A DNA stretch of 46,342 bases. Source: a virus. The notes under the pieces were generated by a model. That model searched no databases. It was not told where the DNA came from and was given only the letters and a program-made list of their open reading frames with translations. The translations under genes were made by a program, and so were the position numbers. Of the stretch, positions 31,742-37,693 are shown piece after piece (within the stretch, counting starts at the first letter, position 1; each line of letters starts with the position of its first letter). The stretch covers positions 1 through 46,342 of the IMG/VR virus record IMGVR_UViG_3300042889_000490; one strand, 5' to 3'.

Positions 31742-31956
31742 ATGAGCGTACACAGGCTCTTGCCACTCGGGCTAAAGAAAATGTACCACAAGGTATACTT
31801 GCTGTAGACAAATGGATTGAAACTTACAACAAAGAGTTTGCTAGATTGATTGTGTTGGAATGTGCAGACATTGCTTACAAATTTGATGAGTTGACTTTAG
31901 GGCAAGGCTATACAGTTGCCAAACATATCAAGAAACATTTTGGAATTGAAGAATGA
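31738..31956 (+). CDS. Array family protein 1 (72 residues)
   Basis: First member of the family. It has M-N-E-R-T, a degenerate core (E-F-A-R-L-I-V-L-E-C) near residue 35 and the tail H-F-G-I-E-E. The start is a GTG at 31738 overlapping the rnh stop, so the array is in the same transcript as rnh. Function unknown; predicted mostly helical and soluble. Confidence 0.8.
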   Translation: MNERTQALATRAKENVPQGILAVDKWIETYNKEFARLIVLECADIAYKFDELTLGQGYTVAKHIKKHFGIEE

Positions 31957-32171
31957 ACAAACGATTTAAAGAACTTGCACTACAATGCGGTGCATGGAAT
32001 CAAGTGTATGATCAAAAAAGATTTATGATTGACAAACACTTTGATATTGAGAAGTTCGCCGAACTGATTGTGCAGAAATGTGCTGATATCGGTGCGCTCA
32101 AGGCTGACGGCAATTATGAAGTCTACAACAGCATCGTGGAATACTTTGGAATGCAGGAGTCTGAAGAATGA
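31953..32171 (+). CDS. Array family protein 2 (72 residues)
   Basis: Begins M-N-K-R-F-K-E-L-A, has the core K-F-A-E-L-I-V-Q-K-C near residue 33 and a drifted tail (E-Y-F-G-M-Q-E). The ATG uses the ribosome site encoded in the tail of member 1 and overlaps its stop. Confidence 0.82.
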   Translation: MNKRFKELALQCGAWNQVYDQKRFMIDKHFDIEKFAELIVQKCADIGALKADGNYEVYNSIVEYFGMQESEE

Positions 32172-32380
32172 CATATAAAATGATTGAGGTCGAAGTTGAG
32201 TTATCGGATTTTGATGACGATGAACTTATTGATGAATTGGAAAGCCGTGGTAAGTATTCTCCTACTATGGGTAATAGTGATGAGCTGATTGATAAAATCT
32301 TTCAATTACGGAGACTAGGAAAACCCTATGAACGGGAACTGGATGAATATCTCTATATGCGAACAGGTCGTGCAGTATGA
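32168..32380 (+). CDS. Array passenger ORF, acidic protein (70 residues)
   Basis: Not a family member: no start, core or tail peptide. It is acidic, with D-D-D-E-L-I-D-E-L-E-S-R-G near residue 16 and a second D-E-L-I-D-K-I half-repeat near residue 38, followed by a basic R-R-L-G-K segment. ATGA overlaps on both sides place it in the polycistronic array. Confidence 0.6.
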   Translation: MTYKMIEVEVELSDFDDDELIDELESRGKYSPTMGNSDELIDKIFQLRRLGKPYERELDEYLYMRTGRAV

Positions 32381-32484
32381 AACTAAAAGATATTTTGGAT
32401 GATGCGTTTTTATTCTCTATAGGTACTCTATACTTTTGTATAGTAGGATTTGCATTAGCGTTTATTATAGGGTATTTGATATGA
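32377..32484 (+). CDS. Array passenger membrane micro-protein (35 residues)
   Basis: ATG at 32377 overlaps the previous stop (ATGA). The 35 residues are a short charged start (K-L-K-D-I-L-D-D) and one membrane span to the end. Its stop overlaps the ATG of the next family member at 32481. Confidence 0.55.
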   Translation: MKLKDILDDAFLFSIGTLYFCIVGFALAFIIGYLI

Positions 32485-32699
32485 ATGAACGAATTCAAAA
32501 ACTTGCTGAACAGGCTACTGAATATGCCAATGAACAAAATGAATTATATGGCGTAGGTTATGTAATAACATTCAAGGAAAAGTTCGCCGAGTTGATTGTC
32601 GGTGAATGTGCTGGAATTTATGATAAGATTGATAATGGCAATTTACATATGGGCACCGACAATTATCTTGAAGCCCTACACAAAACATTTCGGAGTTGA
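32481..32699 (+). CDS. Array family protein 3 with frameshifted tail (72 residues)
   Basis: Has M-N-E-R-I-Q-K-L-A-E-Q-A and the core K-F-A-E-L-I-V-G-E-C, but the end island is read one frame off: the DNA that encodes K-H-F-G-V-E-E elsewhere here ends as K-T-F-R-S and a stop. The island DNA itself is intact and still delivers a ribosome site to the next gene. I chose the ATG at 32481 over an earlier in-frame start inside the micro-protein. Confidence 0.8.
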   Translation: MNERIQKLAEQATEYANEQNELYGVGYVITFKEKFAELIVGECAGIYDKIDNGNLHMGTDNYLEALHKTFRS

Positions 32700-32702
32700 A
32701 GA

Positions 32703-32999
32703 ATGAATGAACGAATTAGAGAACTTGCCGAACAGGCTGGAGCCGAAACTTGGAGTCGTGCTCCTATGAGAGCCGTCACTGGATTGGCATTCACTGATGA
32801 GAATTTGGCAAAGTTCGCCGAGTTGATTGTGCGGGAATGTTGTGAACTACTAAAAGATTCGGGCGAGAGTTGGGAGCAGTTTAGTCGTAATCCACCACAG
32901 GGTCAAGCACACAACGCCAGCGGTGCTTTGTTTGCCGCATACCGTTTGAAGGAAGATGCTGTGGATATGTTGGAAGAACATTTCGGAGTTGAATCGTGA
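32703..32999 (+). CDS. Array family protein 4 (98 residues)
   Basis: One of the longest members: M-N-E-R-I-R-E-L-A-E-Q-A, exact core K-F-A-E-L-I-V-R-E-C near residue 37, a longer Gly/Asn/Gln-containing variable region, and the tail H-F-G-V-E-S. Its core DNA is the exact 30-bp island (32811-32840). Confidence 0.85.
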   Translation: MNERIRELAEQAGAETWSRAPMRAVTGLAFTDENLAKFAELIVRECCELLKDSGESWEQFSRNPPQGQAHNASGALFAAYRLKEDAVDMLEEHFGVES

Positions 33000-33256
33000 A
33001 CGAACGAATCAAACAACTTATGATTCGGGCAATAGGTGGTGTTCCTTGCTATGATGCCTCAGTTGGACTTTCTCTTAATCAAGAAGAAGCGGAAAAGTTC
33101 GCCGAGTTGATTGTCAGGGAAATGTGTGGAATGATGGAACAGGCCGAAGATGATGCCTATCATTGTTTTGAACCAAGCGAAAGACCCACTGAATACATTG
33201 AATGGTTGAATCAGTGGCGAACAAGGTTTAAAAACCATTTTGGAGTTGAAGAATGA
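32996..33256 (+). CDS. Array family protein 5 (86 residues)
   Basis: Starts at a GTG (32996) overlapping the previous stop, with M-N-E-R-I-K-Q-L, core K-F-A-E-L-I-V-R-E-M near residue 34 (Cys shifted by one position) and an intact H-F-G-V-E-E tail. The variable region holds M-C-G-M-M and an acidic stretch. Confidence 0.85.
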   Translation: MNERIKQLMIRAIGGVPCYDASVGLSLNQEEAEKFAELIVREMCGMMEQAEDDAYHCFEPSERPTEYIEWLNQWRTRFKNHFGVEE

Positions 33257-33441
33257 ACGAACGAATTAAACAAATTTGGGAAGAGGCTGCTAAAACAACT
33301 CAAAGTGATTCTTGGGAAGAACAGACAAAGTTTATGGAACGGTTCGCCGAGTTGATTGTGCGGGAATGTATTGATACTGCCTTTCATAAAGGTCACCCTG
33401 ATTTAGAATTTTTGTTGAAACATTTCGGAGTTAAAGAATGA
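33253..33441 (+). CDS. Array family protein 6 (62 residues)
   Basis: Compact member: M-N-E-R-I-K-Q-I, core R-F-A-E-L-I-V-R-E-C near residue 30, tail H-F-G-V-K-E. Only about 13 residues separate core and tail, the minimum among the intact copies. Confidence 0.85.
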   Translation: MNERIKQIWEEAAKTTQSDSWEEQTKFMERFAELIVRECIDTAFHKGHPDLEFLLKHFGVKE

Positions 33442-33560
33442 CCGAAGGTGACCGAGCAGGTTGGTGGGCTGTTGTGTATCTGTTGATGGCGGGTGCGGCT
33501 GCTTACTTTACCATTTTTATGATTATTTTCAGTTATGTTAAAAAACTGTTTTGGAGTTGA
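33438..33560 (+). CDS. Array passenger membrane micro-protein (40 residues)
   Basis: ATG at 33438 overlaps the previous stop. It has a short polar start, Trp pair and one long membrane span, then K-K-L-F-W-S. The last codons run over a copy of the array end island (TTTTGGAGTTGAAGAATG) in a frame different from that used by the family, so the island is present but not read as F-G-V-E-E. Confidence 0.55.
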   Translation: MTEGDRAGWWAVVYLLMAGAAAYFTIFMIIFSYVKKLFWS

Positions 33561-33563
33561 AGA

Positions 33564-33761
33564 ATGATAATAGAAAAGGTCAAAATTAATCATCACAATC
33601 GTGTAAAGATTTTGTGTTCGTATTGTGATACATTTAATCATGAGTATGAAACTTATGCTGACCTTGATACACAATTCTGTTATATCTGTCATAAGTGTGC
33701 CATGAATATGATGTTGGTTGATGGGAAAAATTTGGAGTTAAAGAATGAACAAACGAATTAA
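33564..33761 (+). CDS. Array passenger zinc-ribbon-like protein (65 residues)
   Basis: Has C-S-Y-C near residue 18 and C-Y-I-C-H-K-C near residue 39, consistent with a zinc-binding knuckle. Its final residues L-E-L-K-N-E-Q-T-N come from reading the end and start islands of the array in a third frame, running 17 bases into the next family gene. The ATG at 33564 uses the GGAG of the preceding island. Confidence 0.65.
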   Translation: MIIEKVKINHHNRVKILCSYCDTFNHEYETYADLDTQFCYICHKCAMNMMLVDGKNLELKNEQTN

Positions 33762-33981
33762 AGAACTTGCAAAACAATCTCAAATGGTTTTCTGGCCAAC
33801 TGACCGTGAAGTTATCGAACTGATGACAGACATAGACATTGAACAGTTCGCCGAGTTGATTGTAGAAGAATGTGTTAAAGTCTGTGCTGACAGAGGAACA
33901 CATCACGATGGATTATATAGTGCTTGGGCAGATGATTGTTCTAAGCGGATAGGAAAACATTTCGGAGTTGAAGAAAAGTAA
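33745..33981 (+). CDS. Array family protein 7 (78 residues)
   Basis: M-N-K-R-I-K-E-L-A start, core Q-F-A-E-L-I-V-E-E-C near residue 34, tail H-F-G-V-E-E followed by Lys and a TAA stop. It closes the first part of the array; a new promoter follows at once. Confidence 0.85.
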   Translation: MNKRIKELAKQSQMVFWPTDREVIELMTDIDIEQFAELIVEECVKVCADRGTHHDGLYSAWADDCSKRIGKHFGVEEK

Positions 33982-33995
33982 TACTTTCTACTGAA

Positions 33996-34032
33996 TTGAC
34001 AGAAAATGATTTTGGGTATATAATACATGTAT
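33996..34032 (+). promoter_or_regulatory. Strong sigma70-type promoter with ATACATGTAT palindrome
   Basis: TTGACA at 33996-34001 and TATAAT at 34019-34024 have a 17-base spacer. A perfect palindrome ATACATGTAT (34023-34032) overlaps the -10 and the expected start, and is repeated at 43497. It would drive the second part of the array. Confidence 0.85.
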
Positions 34033-34056
34033 TGATTGATAGTGAATAGGAGTTCA

Positions 34057-34263
34057 ATGATGTTTTTCAACTTAAAGATTATCGGTCGTGGCACTGACCC
34101 CAGCATCAACAACCACGCAACAATTGCCTCGGACAAGTCAGTGCTGGATGGTCTTGACCGCAATCGTCCAGCCGGTGGTTATCCTGCTGCCCAAGAGAAA
34201 GCCATTGCTGAAATGCGTCAGCGAGTGGCAGATTACGAAGTCCTACACGGAGAAGTAAAATGA
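34057..34263 (+). CDS. Hypothetical protein within array (68 residues)
   Basis: Not a family member. It has a polar sequence with I-I-G-R-G-T-D-P-S-I-N-N near residue 8 and a helical end. Starts at ATGATG (34057/34060) four to seven bases after AGGAG; this follows the strong promoter at 33996. An upstream TTG at 34036 is less likely. It overlaps the next gene by ATGA. Confidence 0.65.
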   Translation: MMFFNLKIIGRGTDPSINNHATIASDKSVLDGLDRNRPAGGYPAAQEKAIAEMRQRVADYEVLHGEVK

Positions 34264-34451
34264 ACGAACAGACCAAAGCATGGATTGACGGCGCAACATA
34301 CGAGCAGTTGCTGTCTAAATGGAGATATGCCGCACTGGGCGATCCATGTTTCCAAGGTGACACCGGCGAGTATTATTCTAAGATCATGTTTGAAAAGAAA
34401 CAAACAGCGGATCATGTGCAAGCATCCAAAAACGTTGGCTGGGGTAATTGA
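34260..34451 (+). CDS. Hypothetical protein within array (63 residues)
   Basis: Starts M-N-E-Q-T-K-A-W and so keeps a trace of the start island, but has no core or tail. L-L-S-K-W-R-Y-A-A-L-G-D-P-C-F-Q-G near residue 17 and F-E-K-K are typical of small phage proteins I have seen, without known function. Confidence 0.65.
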   Translation: MNEQTKAWIDGATYEQLLSKWRYAALGDPCFQGDTGEYYSKIMFEKKQTADHVQASKNVGWGN

Positions 34452-34452
34452 C

Positions 34453-34629
34453 ATGAACGAACGATTGAAAGAACTTGCTAAACAGGCTGGTGCCACCCTA
34501 GAAAAAGGATACATTGAATTGTCTGATGGACAACTTATGCTGTCCGATAATGTTGACCTGCACTCAACACAGATGTGCGGGCAAAAGCGGTTGACCAATA
34601 ATTACCCATTTGTTATAATACTTGTATAG
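34453..34629 (+). pseudogene. Truncated array family copy (58 residues)
   Basis: M-N-E-R-L-K-E-L-A-K-Q-A-G-A is the family start module, but the frame then runs without core or tail into the promoter at 34591-34619 and stops just after it. It looks like a copy cut by insertion of the promoter-leader unit. It could still be translated. Annotated as pseudogene because both defining downstream modules are absent. Confidence 0.6.
34591..34627 (+). promoter_or_regulatory. Sigma70-type promoter with conserved leader
   Basis: TTGACC at 34591-34596, TATAAT at 34614-34619, 17-base spacer. ATACTTGTAT (34618-34627) and the following AGAAACTAAAAGGAGC are nearly identical to the promoter at 43836. Confidence 0.85.
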
Positions 34630-34648
34630 AAACTAAAAGGAGCCTAAA

Positions 34649-34852
34649 ATGAACGAACGAATTAAACAACTTGTTAGACAGGCTAATACTCGCACCTTTA
34701 TTAACGAAGATGGTAGTCTTACTCCTGAACTGCACAAGTTCGCCGAGTTGATTGTGCGGGAATGTGCTCAGGTCTCTGCTGACTTTGTGCCTGGATATGG
34801 CTTGGAACCTTTCTCTGAGCGATTCAACAAACATTACGGAGTTAAAGAATGA
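34649..34852 (+). CDS. Array family protein 8 (67 residues)
   Basis: First gene behind the promoter at 34591, with a regular AGGAG ribosome site. M-N-E-R-I-K-Q-L-V-R-Q-A, exact core K-F-A-E-L-I-V-R-E-C near residue 30 (DNA island 34736-34765), tail H-Y-G-V-K-E. Confidence 0.87.
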   Translation: MNERIKQLVRQANTRTFINEDGSLTPELHKFAELIVRECAQVSADFVPGYGLEPFSERFNKHYGVKE

Positions 34853-34992
34853 CAGACTATGAATTATCAGAAACAATGAAGACAGCGGCCAAAAGCGTGG
34901 CTGATAATATTGCCCTCCAGATGCTGTTGTTGATGGCGGCAGAACGAATCGAAGAATTGAGTGAGGAGTTGAAGAATGAACGAACTAATTAA
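34849..34992 (+). CDS. Array passenger helical micro-protein (47 residues)
   Basis: ATG at 34849 overlaps the previous stop. The 47 residues form one amphipathic helix (A-L-Q-M-L-L-L-M-A-A-E-R-I-E-E-L) and end E-E-L-K-N-E-R-T-N by reading the boundary islands in the same alternative frame as the zinc-ribbon-like ORF at 33564. It overlaps the next gene by 17 bases. Confidence 0.55.
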   Translation: MTDYELSETMKTAAKSVADNIALQMLLLMAAERIEELSEELKNERTN

Positions 34993-35212
34993 AGAACTTG
35001 CTGTAGAGGCTACAAAATACGCCAATACCTTAATGATAGATTACCTTGATTTAAGTGATGAAGATTATGCCATCAAGTTTGGGGAAGTGTATAACGAAAA
35101 GTTCGCCGAGTTGATTGTGCGGGAATGTGTTGAAGAAATCATTGACCGAGAGAAAGCCGATGGCGATTGGTGCTGTTCAAAAATTTTTAAACATTTCGGA
35201 GTTGAAGAATGA
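34976..35212 (+). CDS. Array family protein 9 (78 residues)
   Basis: M-N-E-L-I-K-E-L-A-V-E-A, exact core near residue 42 (DNA island 35099-35128), tail H-F-G-V-E-E. The variable region before the core is Tyr- and Asp-rich; that after it has W-C-C. Confidence 0.87.
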   Translation: MNELIKELAVEATKYANTLMIDYLDLSDEDYAIKFGEVYNEKFAELIVRECVEEIIDREKADGDWCCSKIFKHFGVEE

Positions 35213-35409
35213 ACGAACGAATTAAACAACTGTTGATCCAGTCTGAGGTCTTTAACAAAGACGGGACTGTACTGAAAGATGTTACAGGATATGAACTGAA
35301 CAAGTTCGCCCAGTTGCTTGTGGCAGATTGTATTGAACTTGCAGGTAATCATTATGATGCTCGCAGTGCAGTAAATGATATTAAACAACATTTCGGAGTT
35401 AAAGAATGA
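35209..35409 (+). CDS. Array family protein 10, diverged core (66 residues)
   Basis: M-N-E-R-I-K-Q-L-L-I-Q-S start and H-F-G-V-K-E tail, but the core has drifted to K-F-A-Q-L-L-V-A-D-C. This suggests that the tail island can be kept while the core changes. Confidence 0.85.
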   Translation: MNERIKQLLIQSEVFNKDGTVLKDVTGYELNKFAQLLVADCIELAGNHYDARSAVNDIKQHFGVKE

Positions 35410-35537
35410 AGACACTGTTTGCCGTGGTTGGTGGATTTGTAGTGTTGCTGGCTGTGCTGGGCACATTGAATGTTGGTAACTTTGTGCTGATGTACAGCCC
35501 AGATAAAATCTCTTGTACTAAAGGAGTTGAAGAATGA
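35406..35537 (+). CDS. Array passenger membrane micro-protein with in-frame tail (43 residues)
   Basis: ATG at 35406 overlaps the previous stop. One N-terminal membrane span (residues 4-22), a short polar region, and the family tail read in frame (K-G-V-E-E). It is unrelated to the family apart from that tail. Could be membrane-anchored or exported. Confidence 0.6.
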   Translation: MKTLFAVVGGFVVLLAVLGTLNVGNFVLMYSPDKISCTKGVEE

Positions 35538-35629
35538 TTGAATTTTTAATAGTTTATGCTATTGCTCTTGGAATGTTATTCCTGTTGGCAATAGTAGGCA
35601 GTCTTTTTGTTAAAGGGTTAGAGAAATGA
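35534..35629 (+). CDS. Array passenger membrane micro-protein (31 residues)
   Basis: ATG at 35534 overlaps the previous stop; nearly the whole sequence is one membrane span, ending V-K-G-L-E-K. Its stop overlaps the next ATG at 35626. Supported by overlaps and by the island-derived ribosome site upstream. Confidence 0.5.
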   Translation: MIEFLIVYAIALGMLFLLAIVGSLFVKGLEK

Positions 35630-35847
35630 CCACACGAATTAAAGAACTTAAACAACAGGCCACGGACTATGTTGACGGCGTTAACGCTGGACTTAAACTG
35701 GACCATTATCAACAATTTGTGGACTTGAAATTCGCTGAGTTGGTATTAGTTGAAGTATATGCTTACATTCTTAATGCCACACTAGACGATCAACCCTGGC
35801 CAGATTTTGCTACAGTCAAGCGACATTTTTTCGGAGTTGAACTATGA
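35626..35847 (+). CDS. Array family protein 11, diverged (73 residues)
   Basis: M-T-T-R-I-K-E-L-K-Q-Q-A start, core drifted to K-F-A-E-L-V-L-V-E-V, tail H-F-F-G-V-E-L with one extra Phe codon. The extra codon sits at the edge of the end island. Confidence 0.82.
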   Translation: MTTRIKELKQQATDYVDGVNAGLKLDHYQQFVDLKFAELVLVEVYAYILNATLDDQPWPDFATVKRHFFGVEL

Positions 35848-36095
35848 ACGAACGAATGCAAGAACTTTATGATCAGGCATTTACACTAGGAACCAGTGGG
35901 TATTCCAATGGAGAACTCGATGTAGAACAGTTCGCCGAGTTGATTGTGAAAGAATGTGCCGACTTGTTTGTGGATCAACGGTACATGATACTAAATCCAC
36001 ATGAGCCATTTGCCAATGAACGAGTTCGTGCGTTGAAAGAACATGACAAGGATACGGTTAGAAAGATTAGAAAACATTTTGGAGTTAAAGAATGA
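35844..36095 (+). CDS. Array family protein 12 (83 residues)
   Basis: M-N-E-R-M-Q-E-L start, core Q-F-A-E-L-I-V-K-E-C near residue 30, tail H-F-G-V-K-E. The long variable region after the core is charged and helical. Confidence 0.85.
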   Translation: MNERMQELYDQAFTLGTSGYSNGELDVEQFAELIVKECADLFVDQRYMILNPHEPFANERVRALKEHDKDTVRKIRKHFGVKE

Positions 36096-36352
36096 ATGAA
36101 CGAATTAAAGAACTTGCTGAACCGTGCCGAATTGAAACTTACGGAGTAAATGGTGAGCTGTTGGTAGCTGACTTCGATGAACAAAAGTTCGCCGAGTTGA
36201 TTGTGCGGGAATGTTTGGGCATTGTTAAGTCAAATACTTACGGTCCAGCAGGAGAATACAATTATAGTTACTCGGATGAAAGTGCCGCGGCAGATAAACG
36301 GGCAGAAACTATTTACGAAGATATCTCATATCGTTTCGGAGTTGAAGAATGA
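36092..36352 (+). CDS. Array family protein 13 (86 residues)
   Basis: M-N-E-R-I-K-E-L-A-E start, exact core near residue 32 (DNA island 36185-36214), a Tyr/Ser/Gly-rich variable region, tail R-F-G-V-E-E. Confidence 0.86.
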   Translation: MNERIKELAEPCRIETYGVNGELLVADFDEQKFAELIVRECLGIVKSNTYGPAGEYNYSYSDESAAADKRAETIYEDISYRFGVEE

Positions 36353-36648
36353 ATGAACTTACACCAGACGAACACAAGATACTAGTTGATGCTATTCAGG
36401 ATTCTGCCACTGTTGTACATAAAGGACGAAAAGATATGAACGAACGGATTAAACAACTTGCTCTACAGGCTCAAAAAGTTGTTGGATATACTGATGGTGG
36501 ATATACAGAAATCAAAGCATTAGACCAGGAAAAGTTCGCCGAGTTGATTGTGAAAGAATGTTGTGATATTGTCAGACAATGTAGATTTGCTCCCGATGAA
36601 GATGCCATCGTAAATGAAATTGTACATCATTTCGGAGTTGAACTATGA
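36349..36648 (+). CDS. Array family protein 14 with N-terminal extension (99 residues)
   Basis: The frame begins M-N-E-L-T-P-D-E-H-K and, 29 residues later, contains a complete second family start (M-N-E-R-I-K-Q-L-A) at 36436 with its own AAAGGA site. Core K-F-A-E-L-I-V-K-E-C, tail H-F-G-V-E-L. Either the extension is a fused passenger or both starts are used. Confidence 0.82.
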   Translation: MNELTPDEHKILVDAIQDSATVVHKGRKDMNERIKQLALQAQKVVGYTDGGYTEIKALDQEKFAELIVKECCDIVRQCRFAPDEDAIVNEIVHHFGVEL

Positions 36649-36857
36649 ACGAACGAATCATAGAACTTGCTGAACAGGCCGGCTTTGAAAATGGACACCA
36701 AGACCGCTATGGAAATTCATTGTCACAAGAATTAGAAAAGTTCGCCGAGTTGATTGTTCGGGAATGTACCGAGGTCACTGCTGACTGGTATAAAAATCAT
36801 AATCAATATCATATGCCCCCTGATGAACATATTAAAGCGCATTTTGGAGTTGAATGA
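36645..36857 (+). CDS. Array family protein 15 (70 residues)
   Basis: M-N-E-R-I-I-E-L-A-E-Q-A, exact core K-F-A-E-L-I-V-R-E-C near residue 29 and tail H-F-G-V-E. Last full member of the array; its stop overlaps the start of the membrane protein at 36854. Confidence 0.86.
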   Translation: MNERIIELAEQAGFENGHQDRYGNSLSQELEKFAELIVRECTEVTADWYKNHNQYHMPPDEHIKAHFGVE

Positions 36858-37129
36858 TGATTTGGAAACTATTAGCCACAATATTGTCAGCATTTACATT
36901 GTTATTTGCCTCACCCCTTTTGGTATCATTTATTGATATGTTTTATTGGTTTTGGACTAATACAACATGGACTGGGTTAAAATACTCAGACGGCGAAGGA
37001 GGCATAAGATTAGCAGTAATGTTCATGTTAATGATACCTGCATTAGTATGTTGGACATTTGCATCTATTATCTTTGGCGCCTTGGCGGAAGATAAGAAGA
37101 TGAAAGAACATTTCGGAGTTGAAGAATGA
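36854..37129 (+). CDS. Membrane protein carrying the array tail (91 residues)
   Basis: Two membrane spans (about residues 4-28 and 54-76) flank a Trp-rich loop; the last residues are K-E-H-F-G-V-E-E, the family tail in frame, although start and core modules are missing. It shows the tail island attached to an unrelated protein, again supplying GGAG to the gene after it. Confidence 0.75.
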   Translation: MMIWKLLATILSAFTLLFASPLLVSFIDMFYWFWTNTTWTGLKYSDGEGGIRLAVMFMLMIPALVCWTFASIIFGALAEDKKMKEHFGVEE

Positions 37130-37539
37130 AATTGGAACTAGACGCATTGTTATGTGAGAAGTATCCCAAGATGATGGTGAATCGTAACAAGAGCATGATG
37201 GAAACCACCATGTATTGGGGATTTGAATGTGGCGATGGTTGGTACAATATCATTGATCAACTCATGGGCAATATACAACATCACATTGATTGGCGGAATA
37301 GAAAAGGTGAGATTGTAACACAGGTAACTGTAGATCAAGTTAAAGAAAAGTTTGGTACACTACGTTTTTACTACACAGGTGGTGATGACTACATTGACGG
37401 ACTTGTTAGTATGGCACAATCTATGTCGGGTGTTACTTGCGAAACATGCGGTAACCCTGGTAAGAGTACGGGTGGTGGTTGGATTAAAACAGTATGTGAA
37501 GCCCATAGCGGCAGAAAGAACAATGATGAAAACAGTTAA
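37126..37539 (+). CDS. Phage protein with C-terminal zinc knuckle (137 residues)
   Basis: E-C-G-D-G-W-Y-N-I-I near residue 33 and V-K-E-K-F-G-T-L-R-F-Y-Y near residue 71 precede a C-E-T-C-G-N-P-G ... V-C-E-A-H element near residue 104 that probably binds zinc. Proteins of this layout are common in phages; function unknown to me. Translation uses the island at the end of the previous gene. Confidence 0.7.
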   Translation: MKLELDALLCEKYPKMMVNRNKSMMETTMYWGFECGDGWYNIIDQLMGNIQHHIDWRNRKGEIVTQVTVDQVKEKFGTLRFYYTGGDDYIDGLVSMAQSMSGVTCETCGNPGKSTGGGWIKTVCEAHSGRKNNDENS

Positions 37540-37693
37540 AGAAATAGTATCAATTGCAATTTTAATAATGTCTATTATTATGGTTGTGGCAACTTGGGAT
37601 CAGCTAGGTAACACAGGATGGCTAATTGCTGTAGTGGGATGGCTTGAAATTGTAGTAAATCAACGCAAGGAAACAAACAATGATCTCTCTTAA
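37523..37693 (+). CDS. Small membrane protein (56 residues)
   Basis: Starts at ATGATG (37523/37526) inside the end of the previous gene. Two hydrophobic stretches (about residues 8-24 and 31-46) and a charged end. An upstream in-frame start at 37352 lies deep inside the previous gene and is less likely. Confidence 0.6.
   Translation: MMKTVKEIVSIAILIMSIIMVVATWDQLGNTGWLIAVVGWLEIVVNQRKETNNDLS

Larger units (their letters stand above)
31738..37129 (+). repeat. Tandem array of small paralogous genes sharing three DNA islands
   Basis: Sixteen genes of about 60-100 codons share a start island (ATGAACGAACGAATTAAA-like), a central island of about 30 bp (beginning AAGTTCGCCGAGTTGATTGT) and an end island (TTCGGAGTTGAAGAATGA). 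The central island is identical over 30 bp at 32811, 34736, 35099 and 36185, although flanking codons are unrelated. About ten unrelated small ORFs sit between them. The end island holds GGAG seven bases before the next ATG. Confidence 0.92.

Noticed and set aside
31738-37129. Array of repeats as a CRISPR array
   Set aside because: Spacing is irregular (about 200-300 bases), repeats are inside open reading frames at fixed coding positions, and no cas genes are present.
31738-37129. Array as a diversity-generating retroelement target
   Set aside because: No reverse transcriptase gene or template/variable repeat pair with adenine-biased changes is visible; variable parts differ in length and content.
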